DNA from: Ophiostoma sp. CBS 140.51
Lineage: Eukaryota > Ascomycota > Sordariomycetes > Ophiostomatales > Ophiostomataceae
DNA length: 18,240 nucleotides
Assembly (NCBI GenBank): GCA_029298735.1
Contig: JANSLP010000488.1
Span: 1-18,240, forward strand
Direction of reading: 5' to 3'
A model generated the notes under the pieces. That model was not told the origin of the DNA. It did not search any database and saw only the letters and a program-made list of their open reading frames with translations. Both the position numbers and the translations under genes were made by a program. Every line of letters starts with the position of its first letter. Within the stretch, counting starts at the first letter, position 1. Below are positions 8,070 through 16,182 of the stretch, in pieces.

Positions 8070-10676
8070 ATGCCTCCCCCGGGGGGCAATCTGACGGGCA
8101 ATACCCTCAGCCCTTTAAATTCAAACCAGCCCAACACGTCGGACCGCCCTGCATCGCTTCTGTCGCCCGTCGAGTACGACGCCGACGCCGTCTCGATCCG
8201 CAGCGACCAGGACAGCGACAGCGATGACGACCAGTTGCAGCAACGAGCGCGCAACAGCCGTGAGCTCAGGGCGCACGACCGAATGGTGTTTCTGGAAGAG
8301 GACGAGACGGACCAGCTGGTGCTGAATGCACGCCGTGAGCAGGACCGGGGACGGCGGCGGGGATCGAATCTGGCGATTGCCAACCCGCTCAAGTTTCTGG
8401 GGATCCGGCGGTACAGCGACGGCAGCCGATCGCGGAGTCCCGATCCAAATGGTGAAGGAAGAGGCGGGACGACGCCGCGGTCGACCGTGACGAACGCCAC
8501 GACTCTCAGAGCATCGACGTCGACTGACAACTTCCACGATGAAAAGACGGGCTCCTCCAAAACAGAAAAGAGACGCCAGCGGCGGCAACGGCGCAAAGAC
8601 AAGAAGAAGCGGCTTCTATCACAAGCGCGGGACGGCGAGGACGCGGAGCTGATGTTTGAGATGGAAGAGGGCGGGATGAAGGAGGGCAGCTCGACGGGCG
8701 AGAGCAGTGAGCGCGACGACAGCGACGAGATTGATCGCCGTGGTCTGGCCGGACTGACGGATCTCAAGGGCCGGCGCAAGCGGCGCAGCTGGGGCCGTTG
8801 GCTGCTGCTGCATGCTTTGATTGCCGTAGCCTTTGCTCTGCTCGTGCTGGGTGCATGGAAGATGACGCTCGTCAAAAAGGCCGAGCACCAGCAGCAGCAG
8901 GACACTCTCAAGGGCGATAAGCCTGCCAAAGCCCGGACACTGGTCAGCAACGGCACATGCCTCTTTGCACCGACAACGCTCATCATCAGCCTGGACGGCT
9001 TCCGTGCCGACTTCCTGAACCGCGGCCTGACACCCAGGCTCAACGCTTTCGTCCGCGAGGGCGTGTCGCCGCTATACATGCTGCCATCGTTCCCCAGCGT
9101 CACGTTTCCCAACCACTATACCATCGCCACCGGCTTGTATCCTGAGAGCCACGGCGTTGTGGGTAACACGTTCTGGGACCCCGAGTTCAAGGCCGACTTC
9201 CACTACACCGATCCCGACCGCAGCCTCGATCCCAAATGGTGGGGCGGCGAGCCGTTCTGGGTGACGGCTGAGCGGCAGCGTGCCCGCACGGCCGTGCACA
9301 TGTGGCCCGGTAGCGAGGCACACATTCTGGGTCTGGAGCCGTCGTACGTGGATAAGTACAATGGCAACGAGAAGCTGTCCAAGAAAGTGAAGCGGATTCT
9401 CGAGTTTTTGGACAAGCCGGGACTCGAGACGGCCGCGGCCGACGATGTGGACGGCATGAACGTGCCCAACCTGCGCCCTCAGCTCATCGCTGCGTACGTG
9501 CCCAACGTGGACTCGGACGGCCACCGGTACGGGCCCAACAGCACAGAGATTCGGGGGACGATTGCCGCCGTCGACTCGATGCTCAACGACATCTTTGCTG
9601 GGCTCGAGGCACGCAACCTGACCAACATTGTCAATGTAATCGTGGTATCGGACCACGGCATGGCGACGACAGATGTGTCGCGGCTGATGCAGCTCGAAGA
9701 TCTTGTGGACATGGACCGCATCCAGCACGTCGACGGCTGGCCGCTCGTCGGGCTCCGGCCCAAGGGCGATGCCCCTGAAGACCTGGAGGCGCTGTACCAG
9801 TCGGTGCTCAACCGCACGTCCGACAACCCCAACCTGGAGGTGTACCTGCGCGACGTCAACATGCCCGAACGCTACCACTTTTCCAACAACCCGCGCATTG
9901 CACCGCTGTGGCTCGTGCCCAAGGCGGGGTGGAACATTGTCCAAAGGGCCGAGTTCAACGTGGCCGAGGGCCTGGCCAACGATCTCGTGTACCACCCGCG
10001 CGGTCTGCACGGTTACGACCACGAGCACCCGCTGATGCGCGCCATCTTTGTCGCCCGTGGCCCGGCCTTCCCGCATGCCCCCAACAGCAAGCTGACGCCC
10101 TTTCAAAACATTGAGGTCTACAACATGCTGTGCGACTCGATTGGCATTGAGCCCCGGCCCAACAACGGCACGCTGCATCTGCCATTGAAGCCCGTGGGAC
10201 TGCACGATGCGCCGCCCGTCGAGCCAGAAGATCCTGTGCCGGCGTACACCAAGGAGTCATCCACAGTGCAGACGAAGTCGGAGACCACGTCCACAAAGGC
10301 GACAACGAAGACGACACCGCAGCCCATCCCGACACAGCCCACCAAGGCGGCGACGACACAGACGACACAGACCACAGCGACTACGTCTGCCACGGTGGGC
10401 GTCGACCCTGTCAAGCCGACAACAAAGACCTCTGTGTCGTCATCCTCTTCTTCCTCCTCCACTTCATCGAGTCAACCTTCTGCGTCGGGCTCTCCAGGCG
10501 ACAGCAAGAACGACAAAAACCCGCTCAACAAGGTCGCCGATGCGGCCGGTCATCTCTGGGACTGGCTGACTGATAAGGTCGGCGAGGTCTGGGGCAAGAT
10601 CAAGGGTCACGGTGGTGATGCTGACGACAAGAAGGAGGAGACGAATGAGGCAGCAGCGAGAAGCAGAGAACGGTAG
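8070..10676 (+). CDS. Type II membrane nucleotide pyrophosphatase/phosphodiesterase (ENPP family)
   Basis: The protein has 868 aa from ATG 8070. The same frame is open to an ATG at 7830, which would add 80 residues, but those look like translated leader, while MPPPGG and the acidic N-terminus resemble fungal homologues as I remember them. Residues 1-240 are an acidic/basic cytosolic region. A single membrane anchor lies at about 243-261 after an RRKRR stretch, giving type II topology with the catalytic domain in the lumen or outside. The alkaline-phosphatase-fold ENPP domain (about 300-700) carries the two-zinc site: Asp309 (SLDGFRADF), nucleophile Thr345 (TFPNHY), Asp481 and His485 (NVDSDGHRYGP), Asp528/His529 (VSDHGM) and His647 (GLHGYD). 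It should cleave nucleotide pyrophosphates and phosphodiesters, releasing NMP. A Thr/Ser-rich, likely O-glycosylated stretch follows (about 727-810), then a Trp-containing amphipathic segment (about 817-847). No intron. Confidence 0.92.
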   Translation: MPPPGGNLTGNTLSPLNSNQPNTSDRPASLLSPVEYDADAVSIRSDQDSDSDDDQLQQRARNSRELRAHDRMVFLEEDETDQLVLNARREQDRGRRRGSNLAIANPLKFLGIRRYSDGSRSRSPDPNGEGRGGTTPRSTVTNATTLRASTSTDNFHDEKTGSSKTEKRRQRRQRRKDKKKRLLSQARDGEDAELMFEMEEGGMKEGSSTGESSERDDSDEIDRRGLAGLTDLKGRRKRRSWGRWLLLHALIAVAFALLVLGAWKMTLVKKAEHQQQQDTLKGDKPAKARTLVSNGTCLFAPTTLIISLDGFRADFLNRGLTPRLNAFVREGVSPLYMLPSFPSVTFPNHYTIATGLYPESHGVVGNTFWDPEFKADFHYTDPDRSLDPKWWGGEPFWVTAERQRARTAVHMWPGSEAHILGLEPSYVDKYNGNEKLSKKVKRILEFLDKPGLETAAADDVDGMNVPNLRPQLIAAYVPNVDSDGHRYGPNSTEIRGTIAAVDSMLNDIFAGLEARNLTNIVNVIVVSDHGMATTDVSRLMQLEDLVDMDRIQHVDGWPLVGLRPKGDAPEDLEALYQSVLNRTSDNPNLEVYLRDVNMPERYHFSNNPRIAPLWLVPKAGWNIVQRAEFNVAEGLANDLVYHPRGLHGYDHEHPLMRAIFVARGPAFPHAPNSKLTPFQNIEVYNMLCDSIGIEPRPNNGTLHLPLKPVGLHDAPPVEPEDPVPAYTKESSTVQTKSETTSTKATTKTTPQPIPTQPTKAATTQTTQTTATTSATVGVDPVKPTTKTSVSSSSSSSSTSSSQPSASGSPGDSKNDKNPLNKVADAAGHLWDWLTDKVGEVWGKIKGHGGDADDKKEETNEAAARSRER

Positions 10677-12509
10677 GCGACCAGAGGCAGTGTCGGCATG
10701 ACGTCGTCTCTGTGAAGTCGGCTTTGTTTTGATTCTCTTATTCTTTTTTCCGTCTGTTTGTTGCTCCCCCCTTGATTCCCCTAAATTGCCCCTTCTGTGG
10801 CTTTATCTTCTTTTGCCTGTTTTTCTATTATCCTTTCCAGGCGTTTTGGTTTATTTACTTTACAGCGATTTGAAGCGGGTGTGTTTACTTGTTATTTACT
10901 TTGTTTTTACTATCATATCTAATAACCCGCCAAATTGAGCATACTCTTTCTAGCAACAATTTCCTGCAGCTTTAGTCATATCATGACAATCAAAATACGT
11001 CTGCCTACTCCATCGCGTCTTCCATCGGGTTCTTTACTTTACAACGTGATCCAGTCTCCTTGTTTTGAGTGATGTGCCTTGGTCTAGGGTCGCCTGGTCG
11101 GGTCGCGGTTGGCCAAGAGACTCTCGATAGACACTACAAAACTGTGCGCAGCAGTCTAGGCCTCTCTATCGGCGGCCAGACGAAAATTGAAATCGAATAA
11201 GTCGTTGTTTCCTCACCAAATCTGCGTCGCAGCACAAAGCCTCGCAGTATGCCTCAGAAACGAGGTGGTCGCCCTCTTTCTCGATTTCTTTCTCTTTTTG
11301 TCTTCATTTCCTCTGTATTTTTGCTTCTCCGTGTGCAAGTCCTACGTTTCGCTGCATGTCCTACACTGGCAGAGCGAGCGCACGCAACATTACAGCGTAC
11401 TGCTGCGCCCTGCTTCGCTGCTTCGTCTTTCTTTCTATTTTCTTTGCCCTTTGTCGCTATTCTTGGGGGGCTTGCTGCTTGCTACAGTCGTCTTTATGAA
11501 ACCAACAGACAGCGTAGGTTTGGGCTTAGGAGGTGTTGGGGGCCGAGCCGAAGAAAAAGAAAAAGAAAGGTGTTGCATCTATTCAAGTATGTTCAAAGAG
11601 ATGCATACAACAAAACGAAAGAAAGGTCACGGTTAAAATGCAAAACCACCTGCACGAACCACACGGCAATCCCGACAAGGGTGTCGGATGGGGGCATGTC
11701 GGGGGAGGGGTTCTCCTTCCAACACATGACGTTGTCGGCTGTTTTCGTCGTCTGGCCTCTGCGCTTCTGTTGTAATAAAGCCATGGTGCTTGCAGGAAGA
11801 GGGCGCCAGGCGCGCAAGGCTACCAACCATGTGCCACATTTGGGTGCTTGCTGTGTTCGCGGCTAAGTTGAGGGTGGTGTTGCGGGTGGCTTGCGGATGC
11901 AATCGTTTGTGGCGATGCAGCCGGGATATCCACAGAGTGCAGGAAATGTGCAGGAAACCTGTGCAGAAGACGCAGACTGTGCAGAAACGCAGAATGTGCA
12001 GATGCAATGCAGGGGACGGCATGTCATTGCGCACAACCACTGCAAGAAGTGCAGCCGGGAGAGTGTGGAAGAAAAGCAACTGGAAGACTAGAAAGACTGG
12101 AAAGAACAGCCGGCCAGTGGCCATCGTGGCTCAGACAAGGCTCTCAGTGGTCCTGACCATTTGGACAAGCGCGGCCTGTAGGACGGCCTTCCGACTTGTC
12201 TGTCACGACTTGGCTGTCCCGACTTTGTCCTGCGGCCTCCTTTGACGGTAAAGCATGTCAAACGACAACTTTTCTACGAAGGGGGGTGGCCTGCGGTTGT
12301 CATTCGCCCCCTGTCGCCTTTTTTTGTCCAGCCTTGCTGCAGAGGTAACCTTCTTTGCTCTGTGACTCGGGACCGATTCTTTGAGCCTCCATCGGGATCG
12401 TTTCTTTCTCGATCAAGGAAGAGAAGGGGAATGAATCAAAGAAAGACAGGCGCGATTCAGTCGAGGGAGTGGTAAAAGGCGACAAATAGAAACAGAAAGC
12501 AAAGAAGAA
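10677..12509. other. Long intergenic region right of the phosphodiesterase
   Basis: The first 300 bp are T-rich 3' UTR-like sequence. A 205-codon frame at 11249-11866 (+) and an overlapping 149-codon frame (11187-11636) lack third-position bias and known motifs, so I leave them out. A cluster of spaced GTGCAG words lies at 11937-12001. From 12260 to 12430 there are three AGGGG/CCCCT words upstream of the next gene. No RNA gene was recognised. Confidence 0.45.
11937..12018. repeat. Cluster of spaced GTGCAG words
   Basis: GTGCAG starts at 11937, 11948, 11961, 11979 and 11996, with further GCAG copies between, in an irregular A-rich setting. The plus strand is open here as a 66-codon frame (11891-12091) with several Cys, Gln and Asp residues. 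The repeated Cys-Ala/Gln codons may just follow from the repeat itself. I call it a degenerate repeat, not a gene. Confidence 0.4.
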
Positions 12510-12829
12510 TATAAATATCGTGAGCAACCCGCTCCCTCTTTGTGATATTTTTGAATCATCCTCCACGATCATTCTACGCATACAAGCACTCGACACAGTT
12601 ATCCCATTTGTTATCTTACTCTTTACTTAACTCGATACTTTCTCTTTTTCGATTTCATTAAACAACTGCCTGCTGCTCTTTCGTCTTCACTTGACTCAAA
12701 TCCGTCCTCGTCCTTCTGAACAACTTTTCCGGTAACAAGAAACGCCTACAAAAAACAACATCCCACAGTCAGATCAAGAAAAACACAAACAAAACAATTA
12801 TTACAAAAAAAACCGCCTCTACTCTCACA
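12279..12829 (+). promoter_or_regulatory. Promoter and long 5' leader of the 146-aa gene
   Basis: TATAAATA lies at 12510-12517. Upstream are three stress-element-like words: AGGGG 12280-12284, CCCCT 12308-12312 and AGGGG 12425-12429. Downstream comes a T/C-rich initiator region (about 12530-12680), then an increasingly A- and CA-rich leader (12735-12829) ending in CTCACAATG. The layout resembles that of strongly expressed fungal genes, with a leader of roughly 280-290 nt. STRE words are bound by Msn2/4-type factors in yeast; that they work here is inference. Confidence 0.5.
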
Positions 12830-13270
12830 ATGTGCTACAACGGCTGCTACTACTACCCGTGCAACCACATGCCGGGCACCTTCTCCTACGGTTACGGCCC
12901 GGTCTGGTCCACCCCCGAGTACACCGTCTACTCGCCGTCCGACTCGTCCTCCACCATCTCCGTCTCCTCGTCCGTCTCTTCATCTTCCGCTCGCGCCACA
13001 GCTGGCTCCTACCGCTATGCCACCGTCGCCGAGGAAGAGGAACGCCTCCGTGCCCGCTGCAACGAGCGCCGCCGCAACAACGCATCGTCATCTGCTGACG
13101 ACGTCTACAATGTGAGCGTGCGATACCGCAGCAGTGGCCACAGTAGCAGCCGTCGTTCCCGCTCGTCTTCACCGTCCAACACAATCCCCGCATCGATGCT
13201 GCCGCCGACATATTATGCCTTTGTGCCGACGAGCAGACGACGCCGTGTGCGGGTGTCCTTGTACGACTGA
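12830..13270 (+). CDS. Small Cys/Tyr-headed, Ser-rich protein of unknown function
   Basis: I do not recognise this 146-aa protein. It begins with a compact Cys/Tyr/Asn patch (MCYNGCYYYPCNHMPG, with Cys2, Cys6 and Cys11) and an aromatic stretch (about 16-34). A poly-Ser region (36-53) follows, then an acidic/basic charged helix (AEEEERLRARCNERRR, 67-82, with Cys77), an Arg/Ser region (99-116), and a basic tail ending RRRRVRVSLYD. It has no signal peptide or membrane segment. That it is a real gene is supported by strong C-ending codon choice, a clean CA-rich leader, a good ATG context and the TATA box upstream. The RS-rich tail could bind RNA or be phosphorylated, and the N-terminal CxxxCxxxxC patch could bind metal or be lipidated; both are guesses. 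Confidence 0.72.
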   Translation: MCYNGCYYYPCNHMPGTFSYGYGPVWSTPEYTVYSPSDSSSTISVSSSVSSSSARATAGSYRYATVAEEEERLRARCNERRRNNASSSADDVYNVSVRYRSSGHSSSRRSRSSSPSNTIPASMLPPTYYAFVPTSRRRRVRVSLYD

Positions 13271-13603
13271 GTACGATGAAACCCGTCATATCGACAGCAA
13301 CTATCAAAGAAGATTGGGCCTTTTTATTTGATTGATTGCCCTTTTATTTTTACTTCATTTTCTGCGTTTTATTGATTCCCTTTGATTTTTCCTGGTTTTA
13401 TTTTTCATTTTTACCATTTTTCTTGATGTTCTGTTTATTTTATTGTATCACCAGTTTGCTTTTTTCGCATCATTTCACGTTCTATCATCACACACATCAG
13501 ACTGTCATCTAAAACTACACCACTCCTTTCATCTCTCGTCAATCATGTCCTTCATGCCCTTTCTGTCATCCACATCATCCCGTCTTATCTCTTCAACGCG
13601 TTT

Positions 13604-13662
13604 AGTTTTTGTTTTGTTTTGTTTTGTTTCGACTTGTCGACTTGTTTTGTTTCGTTCTGTTT
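13604..13662. repeat. TTTTG/TTTCG pentanucleotide microsatellite
   Basis: GTTTT units repeat three to four times perfectly (about 13609-13628), then continue as GTTTC, GACTT and GTTCT variants. It lies in the 3' flank of the 146-aa gene. Confidence 0.75.
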
Positions 13663-13755
13663 CACTTCCTGACTATCACCCCATCTCTTTCCATCACCGT
13701 TCCCTTTGTCTCATACTACAGCCAGACGATCTGCAGTCGCTCACGCTCACACACG

Positions 13756-13780
13756 TTATGTTATGTTATGCTATGTATTG
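13756..13780. repeat. TTATG pentanucleotide microsatellite
   Basis: Three perfect TTATG units (13756-13770) are followed by CTATG and TATTG. Confidence 0.75.
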
Positions 13781-13948
13781 TTAGTTTACGTCCTCTTATG
13801 TTATTATGCCTTTATGTTTCGAGTCACCAGATTGCAAGATTGGAGAAGAGTTGTTTTGGGGGTTTGCATCGACGGGATCTCCTTTTTAAGACCCGCGCCT
13901 TGTTTGTGCTTTGTATTGATTTTCGGCGACTTTCCGCCATTTGCTAAC

Positions 13949-13968
13949 TAGATAGATAAATAGATAGA
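13949..13968. promoter_or_regulatory. Triple GATA cluster
   Basis: AGATAG, AGATAA and AGATAG occur within 20 bp. Fungal GATA factors (AreA/Nit2, WC-1, SreA) bind HGATAR, and pairs of sites raise affinity. It sits between two 3' ends, not in a promoter, so it may be only a GATA microsatellite. Confidence 0.4.
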
Positions 13969-14290
13969 ATCAAGCAACCCCGACCAAAAAGAAAAAAAGA
14001 AAAAAGAAAACCAAGAAGATGATGTAAGGAAAAACGCCTTTCCCTGCCAATAGGGAGCCTGTTTGGGGATCTTTCTGTTGAAGTCCTCCGTGATACAACC
14101 AAATAAACACCCTTTGTGAAACAACTATTGTGTTTCCCTTTGCCCAATAACAAAATAAAAAATGAAGTAGTTCCAGTACCAGATATCGATTATGACAATA
14201 AAAAAGAAAAGATGGGGGGTATCATGACAAAGGAAATGGGGCGCCCAGTGGCGGGTGGTTTTGTGACATAGGAAAATGTGGGAGTGAGAG

Positions 14291-14347
14291 TGTTGAGAGT
14301 GTAGAGTGTATGTCGAGAAAAGATAGGAGATGATGTTGAGAGTGTAG
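14291..14347. repeat. 14-bp direct repeat in the 3' UTR of the 302-aa gene
   Basis: TGTTGAGAGTGTAG occurs exactly at 14291-14304 and 14334-14347. The core GTTGAGAGTG recurs at 15352-15361 in the 5' leader of the same gene. On the transcript strand it reads CACTCTCAAC. Confidence 0.7.
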
Positions 14348-14360
14348 TGTGATGATGTGT

Positions 14361-15269
14361 TTAATCTTCGAAAGCGCTGAAGACAATGCCCCGGCGCTTC
14401 CAGTCGCCGCGCTTAAAGTAGCGCTCCGACTCGGACTCAGTCGAGGCGTGCGGAGTGCGGGGAGTCACCGGCGAGGCAGGCTCGCTCGGGCTCGAAGACA
14501 GCTCTGGCATGGGAGGCGTTGAGGGCCGCTCTAGGACACCGCTCTCACCCAGCAGCTGCAGGTCACGCATGGTCTGCTGAAGGTTGGCCTCGGACTGGTG
14601 GGCGCGGAGGCGGTGGTGGCGGGGAGGGGGCGCCGAGAGGCCCTGGGCTTCGAAGCCCTCGTCGTCGTCGGCCGACGAGGCCAGGTGGATGTCGGCAATG
14701 GTCTGGCGGACGGCCCGGCGGCGGGACGAAGTGGAGGGGCGGGCGCCGTCGAAGCCAAAGTCGAAGCCATGCGGTGTGGTGGCGGTGGGCGCATGCGAAT
14801 CGTCCTCGTAGTAGAATGAGTGGCCGGCGTCGTAGTACTGGGGCGAGGCACGCACGACGGGCATGGGCATGCAGGGCACGGGGTGCAGCCGCAGAGGATC
14901 CCATTCGAGGCCGGCGTTGCGAGACGAGGTGGTCGACGAGGTGGTCGAGGCATTGGAGGACCACGAGCTGGAAGCGCGGGAGGCGTGGCTGCAGGTGCTG
15001 GCCTGGCGGTAGTGGATGTGGTCGTGGTGGTGGTCGACGTCGGCAACGGGGATGCCGCCGGTCTGCGGCCGTTGTGTCGGCGGCATGGGCATGGGGATGG
15101 CCATGGGCTCGACGGAGGCAGACGTAGAGAAGAGACGAGGCGAGGAGATTTGTGTTGGCGAAGGCGGCATCTGCGGGATGCTCTCGTCGTCGCTGCGGGA
15201 CTGGGTGTGATTGTGAAGGCGACGCAGACTCCGTGCGCGATGCAGGAGTTTTTGACTCGTCGCGAGCAT
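14361..15269 (-). CDS. 302-aa disordered protein with conserved-looking short motifs, unknown function
   Basis: I chose the start at 15269 because the CA-rich leader ends in CTTCACAATG. The frame is open further up, to an ATG at 15350, but those 27 residues read like translated leader. The N-terminus (MLATSQKLLHRARSLRRLHN) is a basic amphipathic segment that could be a mitochondrial presequence or a membrane-binding helix. The rest is Ser/Pro/His-rich and low in complexity, with islands that look constrained: LEWDPLRLHP (121-130), RRRAVRQTIADIHLAS (183-198), QSEANLQQTMRDLQLLGESG (225-244) and the very C-terminus (YFKRGDWKRRGIVFSAFED, 284-302). Such short motifs in a disordered chain suggest a scaffold or regulatory protein bound through peptides. 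I recall similar RGDWKRRG tails in other fungal hypothetical proteins but cannot confirm it. Codons are strongly GC3-biased. Confidence 0.78.
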   Translation of the reverse strand: MLATSQKLLHRARSLRRLHNHTQSRSDDESIPQMPPSPTQISSPRLFSTSASVEPMAIPMPMPPTQRPQTGGIPVADVDHHHDHIHYRQASTCSHASRASSSWSSNASTTSSTTSSRNAGLEWDPLRLHPVPCMPMPVVRASPQYYDAGHSFYYEDDSHAPTATTPHGFDFGFDGARPSTSSRRRAVRQTIADIHLASSADDDEGFEAQGLSAPPPRHHRLRAHQSEANLQQTMRDLQLLGESGVLERPSTPPMPELSSSPSEPASPVTPRTPHASTESESERYFKRGDWKRRGIVFSAFED

Positions 15270-15901
15270 TGTGAAGTTGTGTGGTGGTTGTGTTGAGATA
15301 GACAAGAAAGAGTTGTTGTGTGTTTGTGTTGAGGAATGATATGTCCTCAAGGTTGAGAGTGGTTGAAGTGTGAAAGATGTTGTTCTTGGAAAGGATGAGA
15401 GAAGGAAAGAGAAGGGGAGAGGGGAAATGGATGACAGGGAAGGAGGGGGATGAGACTGCCTTTGTATAAAAATACGTAGGACGAGAAGGAAGGAGCGCAG
15501 GATGTAAGTGCAGTAGTTGCAGCTGTTGAGTGTGTGAGGGAAGGCACCGCATTAAGAAGGCACCCGCATTCCAGATGCAAGATGTGCGGGTCGTACTTGC
15601 CTTGGTCGTGTAAGTCACTTTTGCACTTTAGGTTGTGGATGCTTTGGTTCTTGGCTGAAGTGGAGGTGTGCTAGCGCGTGAATGGGTCTTTGGGTGTGTG
15701 TAAGTGGGCAGGTTGGGCAGTGGTGGGCTAGCGTGCTAGCTGGAGGGTGTTAGTATGTTAGTGTGGTGTGCCAGTGCCAGGCTGTACCAGAGATGCAGGA
15801 GGGAAAGAGCGATTCAAAGAAAAAACGAGAATCGGAAAAAAAAAGAATAAAGAAAACTAGAGAAAAACGACAAGAAGGTACACTGTTTCTCCGTACCTCC
15901 C
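15270..15901. promoter_or_regulatory. Promoter and leader of the 302-aa gene, and upstream spacer
   Basis: On the minus strand, the 150 bp before the start codon are CA- and CT-rich leader. A TATTTTTATAC sequence at about 15464-15474 could serve as TATA element. Further up (15640-15770), GCTAGC occurs three times (15670-15675, 15727-15732, 15735-15740), amid GTGTTAGT-like words. At 15800-15880 the plus strand is a purine run. Confidence 0.4.
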
Positions 15902-16182
15902 ATGAGCTGTGCCCTGCCGATCATTTTCGTCAGCGCCACAGGGTCGCCTCTGAGTGAAGGAGTGTGAGTTACGAGTCGATTTGTGTACAATTGGATGTGT
16001 ACCAGAGAATGTACTCTTTTTGTTTAATCGCTTTCTTTTACTCTTTCAGGGAATCGCCCTCTTCTTTTCGTGTTTGTTGCCTCGATGGTCGACAAACATC
16101 AAACAGGCCATCATGCCACCAGACGATATTCGATGTCCACTTGGAGCACTCTCGCCTCTTGGACGGAGCCGGCGAGGGATGA
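15902..16182 (+). CDS. Candidate spliced small gene, 64 aa (exons 15902-15963 and 16050-16182)
   Basis: A textbook fungal intron is visible at 15964-16049 (86 nt). It has a perfect GTGAGT donor, a TTTAATC branch-like sequence near 16022-16028 and a pyrimidine-rich TCTTTCAG acceptor. Splicing it out joins a 20-codon exon from ATG 15902 (MSCALPIIFVSATGSPLSEG) in frame to 43 further codons ending DGAGEG at TGA 16180-16182. The first exon is hydrophobic enough for a weak signal peptide, and there are four cysteines (C3, a Cys-Cys pair and one more). Codon bias is weak and no family is recognised. The intron could instead belong to a non-coding RNA. Confidence 0.25.

Larger units (their letters stand above)
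13271..14360. other. Convergent 3' region rich in simple repeats
   Basis: This 1.09-kb stretch between two convergent genes is very T-rich on the left and A-rich on the right, as expected for two facing 3' UTRs. It contains a TTTTG microsatellite, a TTATG microsatellite, a GATA cluster and a 14-bp direct repeat near the right end. Open frames here (for example 13443-13784) are translated T-rich repeats and are not credible genes. Confidence 0.55.

Noticed and set aside
7925..9112. 395-codon minus-strand frame opposite the phosphodiesterase N-terminus
   Set aside because: Ser/Arg-rich translation typical of antisense reading of a biased gene; no motif, and the sense strand explains the region.
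9072..10205. 377-codon minus-strand frame antisense to the phosphodiesterase gene
   Set aside because: It mirrors the strongly GC3-biased sense gene, which suppresses antisense stops. The sense frame has all ENPP catalytic motifs.
11891..12091. 66-codon Cys-containing plus frame over the GTGCAG cluster
   Set aside because: The Cys/Ala/Gln pattern follows from the repeated word itself, and no leader or promoter is visible; kept as a repeat only.
14563..15618. 351-codon minus frame overlapping the 302-aa gene
   Set aside because: Pro/His/Arg-rich out-of-frame reading; the chosen frame has better codon bias, a leader-type ATG context and a motif-rich C-terminus.
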